DNA of 64,000 nt from JBDSZL01 sp039925145 (GTDB lineage Bacteria; Acidobacteriota; Vicinamibacteria; Vicinamibacterales; SCN-69-37): assembly GCA_039925145.1 (NCBI GenBank), contig JBDSZL010000065.1, forward strand, positions 17,548 through 81,547, written 5' to 3'. A model generated the notes under the pieces. The model was not told the DNA's origin. It did no database searches and saw only the letters and a program-made list of their open reading frames with translations. Below are positions 9,221 to 16,811 of this stretch, one piece after another. The translations under genes and the position numbers were made by a program. Numbering within the stretch: position 1 is the first letter of the stretch; each line of letters opens with the position of its first letter.

Positions 9221-9816
9221 CGTTCCTCTCCCTGCAGCCATCCGATCGGCTCGATGGCGTAGCGATTCTCTGCTGGGATCACGAGCCGGACGACCCGGTT
9301 CCCTTTGACGACGGCGGCGCGCCCGTCGTAGCGATTCATGCCGAACAGGTCGCCCACCAAACCGGGGCCGCGCCGATACCGATAGTCGAACGCGTACCCA
9401 TCTGGTGCGGCAGGGCCGTCGAGCACACGACGGCCGTTCAACGCGTCGAGAACGACAGTGCGAGCAGTCTCGCCGGGCTCGAGATGCGGCGGCAAATCAA
9501 CCCGCACTTCCCGGACATCCTGCGTGCGATGGTCGAACAGAAAGAGCGCGGGTTGTGGAGGATAGCTGTTCGGCGTCGCTGGCTGCAGGTCAGCCTCGAG
9601 GCGCCCGGCGCGGACACGGAACGTGACGATGACTTGCCCGGCCGCCGGCTGGTACCCACCATCGGCGCGCAGTAGCAGATCGTATGTCGGGGGCGGCGTC
9701 GTCCAGCGCGGAATGGCGGATGCGACCAGGAACACGAGCACGACGAGAACAGGGAGCGCGACGGCCGCCGCGAGAAATGCGCTGCTCCGCCAATCGCGAT
9801 CGCCGGTTTCGGGCAT
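9217..9816 (-). CDS. Membrane-anchored protein of unknown function
   Basis: 199 residues with one N-terminal membrane segment (AAAVALPVLVVLVFLVASAIP) and a soluble, probably periplasmic domain rich in Pro, Tyr and Arg. I do not recognise a family. It is coupled to the DUF2157-like gene by a 4-base overlap. Genes of this type (membrane sensor-like partner plus DUF2157 protein) often occur together, so the two may form a complex; that is inference. Confidence 0.6.
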   Translation of the reverse strand: MPETGDRDWRSSAFLAAAVALPVLVVLVFLVASAIPRWTTPPPTYDLLLRADGGYQPAAGQVIVTFRVRAGRLEADLQPATPNSYPPQPALFLFDHRTQDVREVRVDLPPHLEPGETARTVVLDALNGRRVLDGPAAPDGYAFDYRYRRGPGLVGDLFGMNRYDGRAAVVKGNRVVRLVIPAENRYAIEPIGWLQGEER

Positions 9817-9873
9817 GGGCAGAGTCTATCGAAGAAGCGTCCAGCGCGACCGCCCGCCATCGCCCGGGCGGGG

Positions 9874-10506
9874 CTACGGACGAATAGTGACTTTGCTCAT
9901 AACGGGCGGCGTGCGCGGCGCGCTCATGCCCCCATCCGGCCCCATCGTCGTCGGCGTGTCTGCCATCGCGTCAACGACGTCCATGCCGGCCGTCACCTTC
10001 GCGAAGATGACGTAATTCGGTGGCAGGCGATAGTCCTGATGCAGGATGAAGAACTGGCTGCCGTTGGTGTTCGGCCCGGCGTTGGCCATCGCAACCAGGC
10101 CCCGGCGGTAGCCTCCACGGTACAACGGAGACTCGGAATTGATCTCGTCCGCGAAGGTGCCACCCCACGCGCTCTCGCCCCCCGTGCCATTGCCAGCCGG
10201 GTCGCCGCCCTGAATCATGAAGCCGCGCACGATGCGATGAAACGTCACGCCGTCGTAGTAGCCATGCTCGGCAAGCAGCCGGAAGTTCTCGACCGCCTTC
10301 GGTGCGTCTGCCGCCAGGAACTCGAGCTCGATGGCTCCCTTGTCGGTCTGGATGATCGCGTGTGTGCCTCCGGAGCTGACAGCGCCGGCAGGCACCTTGG
10401 GGTTGCCCGCTCGCTTGCTGCAGCCGCCCAACCAGAGCAGGCCGAGACACGAGAAGAGAGCGAGGGTCGAAAGAAGAGAACGGCGGCGCGCAGGATAGAT
10501 GAACAC
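9874..10506 (-). CDS. Cyclophilin-type peptidyl-prolyl isomerase, lipoprotein
   Basis: About 210 residues from a GTG at 10506. A lipoprotein signal (basic RRR, hydrophobic stretch, LGGC lipobox) is followed by a full cyclophilin domain with FHRIVRGFMIQGGDP and NTNGSQFFI, the active-site Arg and Gln/Phe motifs. It should catalyse cis-trans isomerisation of Xaa-Pro bonds in envelope proteins. A TTG start at 10542 would add 12 residues ahead of the signal and is less likely. Confidence 0.92.
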   Translation of the reverse strand: MFIYPARRRSLLSTLALFSCLGLLWLGGCSKRAGNPKVPAGAVSSGGTHAIIQTDKGAIELEFLAADAPKAVENFRLLAEHGYYDGVTFHRIVRGFMIQGGDPAGNGTGGESAWGGTFADEINSESPLYRGGYRRGLVAMANAGPNTNGSQFFILHQDYRLPPNYVIFAKVTAGMDVVDAMADTPTTMGPDGGMSAPRTPPVMSKVTIRP

Positions 10507-10553
10507 GGCAGGAGCATAGGCCAGATGGCCGGGCTGCGACAATGAGCCCGGTT

Positions 10554-11081
10554 CTACTCGAGCGACGCGATGTGGTCCGTGACGGCTCGCACGCAGTCAC
10601 CACCACTCCCTGGAACCACGACGATTGCGGTCGACCCCTTCACGATGACGCGTCGAGCCGGGTTGCCAAGCCGGCTCAGCGAAGCCGGCACGGTCAGCTT
10701 CGGATCGGTGAACCGGACAGCAAACACGTCAATCGGCGAGCCCTTGGTCGGCACGTACACGGCGCGATACGCTCCGATGACTCCCTCCGAATCCCTGGAG
10801 TGCGCCGGGACCTCGGAAAGACGATCGGATCTGTGCAGGGAACCGTCGACCACTCTGCGAATGGTCGCGGCGGTTGCATCGGTGCCAATCCATGGATTCT
10901 TCGTGACTCCGGGGTATCCGACAAAGCCCGGTCCTGTGGCCAGTCGACAGCCGCGTGGCAATCTTTGGGGAGGCACTGTGAGCGCCTCGAGCCGGAGCGG
11001 GCGTTGCTCTCGCGCCACGACGAAACTCACACTCATCACGCCGGTCGTGACCAGCATGACGACGCCGCTGAGCCTCCTCAT
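10554..11081 (-). CDS. Exported protein of unknown function
   Basis: 175 residues from the ATG at 11081, starting MRRLSGVVMLVTTGVMSVSFVVA, a signal peptide or anchor. The mature part is short and has no motif I recognise; two cysteines (one in RGCRLATG, one in GGDCVRAV) might form a disulfide. The frame is open upstream of 11081 but without signal features. It follows the cyclophilin gene direction but may have its own promoter. Confidence 0.55.
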   Translation of the reverse strand: MRRLSGVVMLVTTGVMSVSFVVAREQRPLRLEALTVPPQRLPRGCRLATGPGFVGYPGVTKNPWIGTDATAATIRRVVDGSLHRSDRLSEVPAHSRDSEGVIGAYRAVYVPTKGSPIDVFAVRFTDPKLTVPASLSRLGNPARRVIVKGSTAIVVVPGSGGDCVRAVTDHIASLE

Positions 11082-11282
11082 GGCGTCATCCGGCCGCCCA
11101 GATGTTGCGCGTAGAAATGAAACGCCTCCTCGCAACAGCCGCGATAGTTCACATAGACATCGAGTCGCATCGAGACACTCCCTTTAGACGAATCGTCGCA
11201 TGTCGAGAACCGCGAGACCATCGGTTCACCAAGGCACCTCGCCGGTTTGCAGACTGGCGAATAGCAGTGCTAGCGTCGCTGC

Positions 11283-11888
11283 ATGAGTGCTCACGAGATC
11301 GTCGCAGTCAATGGAACGAGCCGTCCGGGCAATTACACTTCTCACGCGCTCGCCGTGACCGTCGACGAGTTGCGCGCCCGAGGTCACGTCGTGCACGTGA
11401 TCGAGGCCCGCGACTTGACGCTCGCCTTTCCGGGGTTCCCCGCCACTGATGATGCCCGGCGGATCCAGGCGGCGATTCGAACGTGCCACGGGGTCGTGCT
11501 GGCAACCCCCGAATACCATGGCACGTTCTGCGCCATGACCAAGCTCATCATCGAGAACCTCGGGTTCCCGTCAGCGCTCGCCGAGAAGCCTGCCGCACTC
11601 ATCGGCGTCGCTTCGGGCCGGATCGGCGCGATCAAGGCGCTCGAGCATCTCAAAGGTGTACTCGCCCACGTCGGTGCGTTGGTCGTGCCGGGCAGCATGT
11701 CCGTGTCCGGCGTGCAAGCGGCCTTCGATGCCGCGACGGGCGCGTGTATCGACCCCAATGCCGAGACGGCGCTGCGTGGGGTCGCAACGTCACTGCTCAC
11801 GTTCATGCAGAACTACGTGTGCCCGCGCTTCATCCTGGAACAACAGGTGCGCGACGCGCTCGTCTCGCCCGCCGTGATGCCGGTCTGA
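11283..11888 (+). CDS. NADPH-dependent FMN reductase (flavodoxin-like fold)
   Basis: 201 residues. FMN-binding loop VNGTSRPGNYT near the N-terminus and the family motif TPEYHGTFCAMTKLIIE (usually PEYNGS.PG.LKN) are present. Members reduce FMN, quinones, chromate or azo dyes with NAD(P)H. It is the last ordinary chromosomal gene before the accessory island: a G-rich repeat begins 5 bases after its stop. Confidence 0.85.
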   Translation: MSAHEIVAVNGTSRPGNYTSHALAVTVDELRARGHVVHVIEARDLTLAFPGFPATDDARRIQAAIRTCHGVVLATPEYHGTFCAMTKLIIENLGFPSALAEKPAALIGVASGRIGAIKALEHLKGVLAHVGALVVPGSMSVSGVQAAFDAATGACIDPNAETALRGVATSLLTFMQNYVCPRFILEQQVRDALVSPAVMPV

Positions 11889-11892
11889 GGAG

Positions 11893-11946
11893 GGCTCGGG
11901 GCTTGGGGCTGGGGGCTCGGGGCTTGGGGCTTGGGGCTTGGGGCGG
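11893..11946 (+). repeat. G-rich GGGGCTT heptad repeat, copy 2 (left edge of the accessory island)
   Basis: About seven units of GGGGCTT/GGGGCTC on the plus strand directly after the FMN reductase gene. An oppositely oriented copy lies at 24751-24787, so the two bracket the cassette region as inverted copies. Confidence 0.8.
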
Positions 11947-11975
11947 GCGTTGGCACCAACGACCCGGCGCACCCA

Positions 11976-12115
11976 TCAGCGGATGACCAGCTTCGCCCAG
12001 ACTGCCCCCCGGCGAACCAGACCCCATGAGCGCGAGTCAAACGCATTTCGGCGGTTGTCGCCCAATAGAAAGCACTCGTCGTCTCGAGAATGACGCCATT
12101 GATCTTTGGCGGGAC
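11976..12115 (-). pseudogene. C-terminal remnant of signal peptidase I (lepB-like)
   Basis: Reading minus strand from about 12115 to the stop at 11976 gives PAKDQWRHSRDDECFLLGDN followed by RRNAFDSRSWGLVRR, the box D/E region of type I signal peptidases (GDNR..S.DSR.WG). The N-terminal two thirds, with the catalytic Ser and Lys, is missing; at about 12106 the sequence switches abruptly to an isoprenylcysteine methyltransferase-like fragment on the other strand. This is debris from a rearrangement. Confidence 0.75.
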
Positions 12116-12375
12116 GGGGCACCCTCGCGCCCTGGGCACCTCCCAAGACGCTCGTCATGACTGGGCCGTACCAGGTTTCACGCAATCCGATGTACATCGC
12201 CGTCCTGCTGGTGCTGTGGGGTTGGGCCGTTGGATTTCGCTCATGGCCGTTGAGCATCTATGCCCTCGCTGTCATGGTCGCGTTTCACTCGCGTGTCCTG
12301 CTCTACGAGGAACCGTGGCTCAGCCGTGCGCATGGTGCAAACTGGCTCCGATACAAGGCGCGGGTCCCGCGGTGA
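12106..12375 (+). pseudogene. Isoprenylcysteine carboxyl methyltransferase-family fragment
   Basis: 89 codons from a TTG. GRGTLAPWAPPKTLVMTGPY followed by QVSRNPMYIAVLLVLWGWAV is the conserved C-terminal half of the ICMT/PEMT-like family (G.GTPAP.DPP..LV..GPY...RNPMY). Full-length members have about 150-220 residues with two more membrane helices before this point, so the N-terminal half is missing. The break coincides with the end of the lepB remnant. It could still be translated. Confidence 0.7.
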
Positions 12376-13016
12376 CTGCGATTGAAGGGCAGAACCACCC
12401 AAAGGGCTGGGTGATCGTCTGCGGGTGCGCCCGGTCGTCGGGACCGATGGGTCAGGAACCTCAGCACTCCTTTCTCTACCAGGAACGCATGGGCCTCGTG
12501 AAGTGGCAGGAGAATCGAGGCTGTCTGGCCGTGTTCAATGCCTCCATCACGCCGGGGACCAGAGTCGCGCTCGTGGACCAGCCTCCGTCGACGGAACCGC
12601 CCAGCGTCAGGGAAGGCAGTGTCGTCGAGCGCTTGCCGCAGGCGTGTGACGCGGGGCTGTCATATCCAAACAGCAAGGGTGTTGCCCCGTCCTTCTATGA
12701 GGTCGCCACGGCCGACGGCGCGGCGCCATCAGCCGCAATCGTGTTCGCGATTCTCGATCCACCGGGTCCTCTCGTCGTGCGTGACGGACACGTCGAAGCC
12801 GACCTCGATGGAGATGGCGCGAAGGAGTCGTTTCGGGTCTGCAACAGCACTGAGACCGTACACTTCATGGTTTGGACCGGGTCCCCGGCGCAGGGCCGCC
12901 CGCGCTGGCACGGCAACTCCTACGTTGGCTATGACATGGTCCCCTCGTGCACCGACGAAGACGAGGCCGGGATGGGGGGTCTTGAGAAACAGGGAAGATC
13001 GGGGAATGGCCGGTGA
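12372..13016 (+). CDS. Unknown protein, possibly first gene of the cassette array
   Basis: About 214 residues from a GTG at 12372 that overlaps the stop of the preceding fragment (GTGA); an ATG at 12447 is an alternative. It has several cysteines, and the stretch VRDGHVEADLDGDGAKESFRVC looks like a repeat-type calcium or acidic loop (DLDGDG). No family is recognised. The frame ends just before the first attC-like site (13033), so it could be a cassette gene. Confidence 0.5.
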   Translation: MTAIEGQNHPKGWVIVCGCARSSGPMGQEPQHSFLYQERMGLVKWQENRGCLAVFNASITPGTRVALVDQPPSTEPPSVREGSVVERLPQACDAGLSYPNSKGVAPSFYEVATADGAAPSAAIVFAILDPPGPLVVRDGHVEADLDGDGAKESFRVCNSTETVHFMVWTGSPAQGRPRWHGNSYVGYDMVPSCTDEDEAGMGGLEKQGRSGNGR

Positions 13017-13032
13017 CTTCAGATGAACGGCC

Positions 13033-13105
13033 GGGTAACCTCCGCCTTGCAGGCGGCGACGGCCGATAAAATCATAGGCGCCGCGCTTGAAACCGCGCGT
13101 TGAAC
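13033..13105 (+). other. attC-like site 1 (upstream of the GNAT cassette)
   Basis: Outer boxes GGGTAAC (13033) and GTTGAAC (13099); inner arms TTGCAGGCGGCG and GCGCCGCGCTTGAA. The pairing is degenerate, but the size (73 bases) and box order fit. Confidence 0.6.
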
Positions 13106-13137
13106 GGACGACAGGTGCGCAGAGAGGGGACGAGAGA

Positions 13138-13644
13138 TTGCCGACGAGAATCGGTGCGCTGCCCACGAAGATTGAGCGCCTCGGGGTGGGTGACGGTGAA
13201 CGCCTGCGCGCGATACGCCTTCGTGCACTCCGCGAGGCGCCGGATGCCTTCGGTACCACCCTGGAGGAAGCAACGGCCCAACCTTCCGAAGACTGGGAAT
13301 GCCAACTCGATCAGCTTGCCACCTTCGTTGCGGTCGCAAGCGGCGACGATCTAGGACTCGTGCGTGGCTCGGCCGACGATCAAGTCCCGGATGCCGGCTA
13401 CTTGATCTCGATGTGGGTGGCGCCCGAAGCGCGACGCCACGGCATCGGCTCAGTCTTGGTTGACGCCGTCGTGAACTGGGCTCGGACCCAAGGAATGAAG
13501 CGCTTGCTACTGGATGTCGGAGAGACCAACAAGCCTGCGATCGCCCTCTATAGCGCTCAAGGTTTCGTCCCCAGCGGCGAAGTCGGCACCCTGCCACCCC
13601 CTCGGGACCACGTTTGCGAGATCCAGCTAGTCCTGGAGCTCTGA
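13138..13644 (+). CDS. GNAT family N-acetyltransferase (cassette gene)
   Basis: About 168 residues from a TTG at 13138 preceded by GAGAGGGGACGAGAGA. The acetyl-CoA binding motif A is seen as ISMWVAPEARRHGIGSVLVD (V.p..R..GiG..L) and motif B as NKPAIALYSAQGFVPSGE. These enzymes acetylate amines, antibiotics or proteins; the substrate is unknown. An earlier in-frame TTG at 13087 lies inside attC-like site 1 and is unlikely. The gene is a plausible single-gene cassette. Confidence 0.85.
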   Translation: MPTRIGALPTKIERLGVGDGERLRAIRLRALREAPDAFGTTLEEATAQPSEDWECQLDQLATFVAVASGDDLGLVRGSADDQVPDAGYLISMWVAPEARRHGIGSVLVDAVVNWARTQGMKRLLLDVGETNKPAIALYSAQGFVPSGEVGTLPPPRDHVCEIQLVLEL

Positions 13645-13835
13645 ATTATTCGGCTGCAGCCGTTGTCTTTTTTTGAGGGCCGTCCATACCCCTGCTGCGG
13701 TCGGCGACTGGCAGATCGACGCTGAGTTCGCCGCCCGGCTGGGCGGCACATTGTTTAAAAGGTCAGGCCGGAAGATCGAGCCGCCGTTCACGCGCTCATG
13801 CAGCGAGTGGGAGTGGCCCTGTAGCGCGGTCGCCT
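13645..13835 (+). other. Cassette tail with no intact gene
   Basis: The stretch between the GNAT stop and attC-like site 2 holds an open frame without a start codon (about 13680-13850, containing AEFAARLGGTLFKRSGRK) that looks like a gene remnant. I see no other feature. Confidence 0.35.
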
Positions 13836-13914
13836 ACGCAACATAGAGGCCGAGGCGCGCACCTGTCCGTAGGATCAAGCGTCGAGCGTGCGCGGCTCAT
13901 TTGGCCCGTTAGCC
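13836..13914 (+). other. attC-like site 2
   Basis: Left box ACGCAAC (degenerate), right box GTTAGCC at 13908. Inner arms AGGCGCGCAC and GTGCGCGGCT pair with one mismatch. It separates the GNAT cassette from the methyltransferase cassette. Confidence 0.6.
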
Positions 13915-13945
13915 GCGCTCGCTGATCGAACCACCAGAGGGCAAC

Positions 13946-14656
13946 ATGCTGCCGGACATGGATTCAGACCTTCGCCAACGGATGCTCGCCTACTACGACG
14001 AGCGGGCTCCAGAATACGAGGAGGCCTACACGCTGGGGACGGGGACTTCCTCTATACCTGACCCAGAGGTGTTCAAGACAGAGGCTCGGGTGCTGGCTGG
14101 CATCGTTGGTCGGACAGCACATGGCCGCATCATGGACCTTGCGTGCGGCACGGCATACTGGCTACCTCACTACGTGCCGAACTGTTCCCGTATCACCTTG
14201 TTCGACCAGTCGCCGAGGATGTTGACCGAGGCCCGAGCGAAAGCAGACCGACTCGGGATCGTCGACCGATGCACCTTCGTGACGGGCGACTTCTTTGAGC
14301 ACCACTTCGAGGAGAATGCCTACGACACCGCGCTGGTCGGCTTGTTTCTCAGCCATCTCACCGAGGCTCAAGAGCGTCTCCTGTTCGATGCGCTCCGGAC
14401 GATGCTTGATTCGGCCGGCCGATTTCTCGTGCTTGATTCGGCGTGGAGTCCCGAGCGGTCGAAGGTCAACGTCAAGGTGGAACGTCAGCCCCGGCGATTG
14501 AATGACGGAACGACCTTTGAGATCTACAAACGCTACTGCGATCGGGACGACATCGCACGCTGGGCACAGCATTACGGCGTTACGCTGAGTATCGAACACT
14601 TCGGGCCGGGTTTTTATGCCGTCTCCGGAACGTTCGAGCGAGAATCAGGCGCCTAA
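13946..14656 (+). CDS. Class I SAM-dependent methyltransferase (cassette gene)
   Basis: 236 residues. SAM-binding motif I IMDLACGTAYWLPHY, an acidic residue after strand 2 in LFDQSPRML, and the C-terminal AVSGTF are typical of the Methyltransf_25/11 type. The N-terminus MLAYYDERAPEYEEAYTLG is common to small-molecule methyltransferases. The last codons overlap a GCCTAAC box at 14650, the usual position of a cassette gene relative to its attC site. Confidence 0.85.
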   Translation: MLPDMDSDLRQRMLAYYDERAPEYEEAYTLGTGTSSIPDPEVFKTEARVLAGIVGRTAHGRIMDLACGTAYWLPHYVPNCSRITLFDQSPRMLTEARAKADRLGIVDRCTFVTGDFFEHHFEENAYDTALVGLFLSHLTEAQERLLFDALRTMLDSAGRFLVLDSAWSPERSKVNVKVERQPRRLNDGTTFEIYKRYCDRDDIARWAQHYGVTLSIEHFGPGFYAVSGTFERESGA

Positions 14657-14690
14657 CATGGCGTTGCCACCGCGGCGGGCGCTTACGGCC
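14650..14690 (+). other. attC half site (truncated)
   Basis: GCCTAAC at 14650 followed by ATGGCGTTGCCACCGCGG resembles the left half of the other sites, but no matching GTTRRRY box is found within 100 bases. The right half has been lost. Confidence 0.45.
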
Positions 14691-14734
14691 TTCAAACATT
14701 TCCGCAACAGTGGCACCTCGCGCTGAACGAAGCC

Positions 14735-14932
14735 TTGCGCATTCGTCGGGCCAACCGTGCACGCCCGGCAATGACGAGCGCGCTTTCCGAGATCATCCTC
14801 GACCTTCGAATCCGACGCGCCGCGGAGGGCGGTTCGCCGTACCGGACTCCGGTAGCGCGACGCCGAGACGTGTTGGGGTTCGCCGAGATGGTGATCGACA
14901 ATGCCAAGAGCCGGTTCGGGTCGCATTCATGA
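14735..14932 (+). CDS. Small ORF of unknown function, possibly N-truncated
   Basis: 65 codons from a TTG, basic, with no known motif. The frame is open upstream with protein-like content (FPQQWHLALNEALRIRR) right up to the broken attC half site, which suggests that the same deletion removed the original start. Confidence 0.35.
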   Translation: MRIRRANRARPAMTSALSEIILDLRIRRAAEGGSPYRTPVARRRDVLGFAEMVIDNAKSRFGSHS

Positions 14933-14992
14933 CTGGACCATGCCTACGGCGAGCAGATTGCCGCCTCGGGCAACTCGTGGCAGGATCTGCCC

Positions 14993-15439
14993 ATGGCTCC
15001 GGAAGTGATGGCCGCACTCTTGAAACTCCCCGCCAACGAACGCGTGGATCTGGCGTTGGCCCTGTGGGAGAGTCTCGACCAGCCGGACCAAGAGGCGGCG
15101 CTCGAACTGACCCCTGAACAGGCTGATGAGTTCGACCGGCGCCTCGCCGAACACCAGGCCGACCCGTCGACGGCAATTCCCTGGGAAGAAGTCCGAAAGA
15201 AGCTTAGCGGCGATCGATCAATCGACCGGTCGTCTTCCGCCCTCAAGCGGAGCGGGAATTGCTCGATGCCGAACGGTGGTACGAAGACCGCAAACCCGGG
15301 CTCGGTCGCGACTTTCGTCGGGCGCTCGACGAGGTTCTGGCCAGAGTGGCGGTGCTTCCTCTCAGCTTTCCGAAGGTTCATGGCGACAAGCATCGCGCTC
15401 TGGTGCCGCGATTTCCCTACGGGCTGTACTTCGCCCTAG
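14993..15439 (+). CDS. Addiction-module antitoxin (RelB-like) with abnormal C-terminal extension
   Basis: The first 70 codons match the putative addiction-module component family: LLKLPANERVDLALALWESL and EFDRRLAEHQADPSTAIPWEEVRKKL, which normally ends there (about 70-80 residues). Here the frame has no stop at that point and runs on for 75 codons out of frame across the toxin gene. A small indel near 15205 probably removed the original stop. The antitoxin would neutralise the ParE-like toxin encoded next and autorepress. Confidence 0.65.
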   Translation: MAPEVMAALLKLPANERVDLALALWESLDQPDQEAALELTPEQADEFDRRLAEHQADPSTAIPWEEVRKKLSGDRSIDRSSSALKRSGNCSMPNGGTKTANPGSVATFVGRSTRFWPEWRCFLSAFRRFMATSIALWCRDFPTGCTSP

Positions 15440-15513
15440 TTCGCGATCAGGTAGTCGTCGTAGGCGTCGCGCACGGACACCGGGATCCCACCGTGTGGAC
15501 GTCGAAGCGTTGA
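15259..15513 (+). CDS. RelE/ParE-family toxin
   Basis: 84 codons from a TTG, but homology continues upstream in the same frame (VVFRPQAERELLDAERWYED from about 15229), back to a stop at 15205. There is no ATG, GTG or TTG in that upstream part, so the true start was probably lost with the antitoxin stop. The core DAERWYEDRKPGLG, FPKVHGDKHRALVPRFPYGL and VVGVAHGHRDP is standard for ParE-like toxins of the RelE superfamily. The stop is immediately followed by an attC site. Confidence 0.7.
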   Translation: MLDAERWYEDRKPGLGRDFRRALDEVLARVAVLPLSFPKVHGDKHRALVPRFPYGLYFALVRDQVVVVGVAHGHRDPTVWTSKR

Positions 15514-15514
15514 G

Positions 15515-15587
15515 GTCGAACTTGCGTTGTACCAGACGGCCGCTGGTGGAATCATGCGCCGCCGCTGGTGAACGCCGGGCGTTAGAC
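15515..15587 (+). other. attC site after the ParE cassette
   Basis: Boxes GTCGAAC (15515) and GTTAGAC (15581). Nearly the same sequence as the site at 20023, sharing TTGCGTTG, ACCAGACGGC and GCTGGTGAACGCC. 73 bases. Confidence 0.85.
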
Positions 15588-15606
15588 CTCAGAATCAACG
15601 TGGGCC

Positions 15607-15634
15607 TTGATTCGAAAGTCCTTTGGAGTAACCT
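15607..15634 (+). promoter_or_regulatory. Cassette-borne promoter for the MazF module
   Basis: TTGATT at 15607, a 16-base spacer and TAACCT at 15629. The expected transcription start (about 15641) coincides with the antitoxin ATG, so the transcript may be leaderless. Toxin-antitoxin cassettes often carry their own promoter. Confidence 0.45.
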
Positions 15635-15640
15635 GTCGTC

Positions 15641-15829
15641 ATGACACCGGTTGTTGAGAAGCTCGTGGCCGAAGTTGAAGGCCTGCCGGAAGCGCAGCGC
15701 CAGGAAGTCCTCGTTGCGCTGCTCAAGCGCGCGCAGACCGAGCCCCACGACTTGCCCGCCGAGGCGGACTTGGTCGCGACGGCCGACGCCATCTTTCAAG
15801 AACTGGATCGGCGCGAGCAGCCCAAGTGA
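15641..15829 (+). CDS. Antitoxin of the MazF-type module
   Basis: 62 residues, acidic: VVEKLVAEVEGLPEAQRQEV and FQELDRREQPK. The size and position fit an antitoxin paired with the PemK/MazF toxin that overlaps its stop codon (GTGA). It resembles the small antitoxins with an N-terminal helix pair rather than AbrB-type MazE. It should bind the toxin and repress the operon. Confidence 0.65.
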   Translation: MTPVVEKLVAEVEGLPEAQRQEVLVALLKRAQTEPHDLPAEADLVATADAIFQELDRREQPK

Positions 15830-16155
15830 TTCAACCGCAGCGCGGCGAGGTCTGGCTTGTCGACCTCGGTATGGCCGCGAAAGTCCGTCCCGCCCTTATT
15901 TTCAGTATTCCCGCCCAGGACGAAGATCGGGCGCTCGCCACACTCGTGCCGCACACCACGAGCGTCCGAGGCACTCGATTCGAGGCGGCCGTTTCGGTCG
16001 GGTTCTTGAAGTCCGGCGCGTTCGACGCGCAAAACCTCATCACCATTCCGCACGCGAAGCTGCTTCGGTTGCTGGGCAGGCTCAATGCGCCACCATTTGA
16101 GCGAGTCGAGGCGGTAGTGCGGTTGTGGTTGGGCCTTTCCGCTCCTGAGGTCTAA
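15826..16155 (+). CDS. MazF/PemK-family mRNA endoribonuclease toxin
   Basis: 109 residues from a GTG overlapping the antitoxin stop. QRGEVWLVDLG at the N-terminus, KVRPALIFSI, VPHTTSVRGTRFEAAV, and LITIPHAKLLRLLGRL match the PemK/MazF fold (GeVw.v.l, RP.lvvs, lt.i...rl...iG.l). The toxin cleaves mRNA when free of antitoxin. Its stop codon lies inside the left box of the following attC site, the expected cassette arrangement. Confidence 0.88.
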   Translation: MIQPQRGEVWLVDLGMAAKVRPALIFSIPAQDEDRALATLVPHTTSVRGTRFEAAVSVGFLKSGAFDAQNLITIPHAKLLRLLGRLNAPPFERVEAVVRLWLGLSAPEV

Positions 16156-16228
16156 CATGCGCTGCAGCCGACGGGCGCGTGTCAGTGATCATCACGGTAG
16201 CGCCCGCGGCTGAGCGCTCCCGTTAGAC
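16150..16228 (+). other. attC site, well formed
   Basis: Boxes GTCTAAC (16150) and GTTAGAC (16222), exact inverted complements. Inner arms CGCTGCAGCCGACGGGCGC and GCGCCCGCGGCTGAGCG pair with two extrahelical bases on the left arm, the hallmark used by the integrase to choose the strand. Confidence 0.92.
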
Positions 16229-16346
16229 GGCCGGACGAGCAACGAGAGTGCGCGATGAGAACACGGGCAAGTACCTCGGGGGAACGTGCTACGGGAAGCG
16301 TTGACGCTCGGGCGTACACAGGCCATACTCCCGCCGTGGAGGTCTC
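16229..16346 (+). other. Cassette leader before the DUF4136 genes
   Basis: 118 bases with no gene; AGGTCTC before the GTG start is a weak ribosome site. No clear promoter. Confidence 0.3.
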
Positions 16347-16811
16347 GTGAGACTCGCGGCGGCACTCGCCTCATCGTTGCTTCTCACACCACTCCCCCTG
16401 GCGGACCATCACCATGTCGTATCCGTCGACGCGACGGCCTTCGCCAACGTGAGGACGTTCTCGATGCGAGAGGGCCGCGCGACAACGGCCCGGCCCGAAC
16501 TCAACAATCGATTGATCTTCGGCAAGATTGAGGACGCCATCCGGACTCAGCTGGCCATGAGAGGCCTGAAGGAATCGTCCAACGACCCGGACGTGTTCGT
16601 CAGTTTCGTCGTCGGCGAAGACCGGCCCAACGGTCCTTCTGTCATCTTCAACCAGGGCACGCTGGTGATCGACGTCACGGCGAGAGACAGCAACAAGCTG
16701 ATCTGGCAGGGCGTCTACACGGACGAGAAGAGCAGCCCGGCGAAGCACGCTGAGAAGCTGACGAGCGACGTCAAGACACTGCTTTCTGAGTTTCCACCGA
16801 AGAAGAAATGA
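16347..16811 (+). CDS. DUF4136-like secreted protein, paralogue 1
   Basis: 154 residues from a GTG. Short signal peptide (MRLAAALASSLLLTPLPLA), then the DUF4136 pattern: an early aspartate/phenylalanine core FANVRTFSMREG, N..L...I...I...L..RGL, a strand repeat LVIDVTARDSNKLIWQGVYT and a C-terminal LLSEFPPKKK. DUF4136 proteins are small envelope proteins of unknown role, often lipoproteins; this one lacks a lipobox. It is coupled to a second copy by an ATGA overlap. Confidence 0.8.
   Translation: MRLAAALASSLLLTPLPLADHHHVVSVDATAFANVRTFSMREGRATTARPELNNRLIFGKIEDAIRTQLAMRGLKESSNDPDVFVSFVVGEDRPNGPSVIFNQGTLVIDVTARDSNKLIWQGVYTDEKSSPAKHAEKLTSDVKTLLSEFPPKKK

Noticed and set aside
13645..13760. Complete attC site right after the GNAT gene (GGCTGCAGCCGTTG)
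   Set aside because: Only the inner GCTGCAGCC palindrome is present; there are no RYYYAAC and GTTRRRY boxes nearby, so it is not counted.
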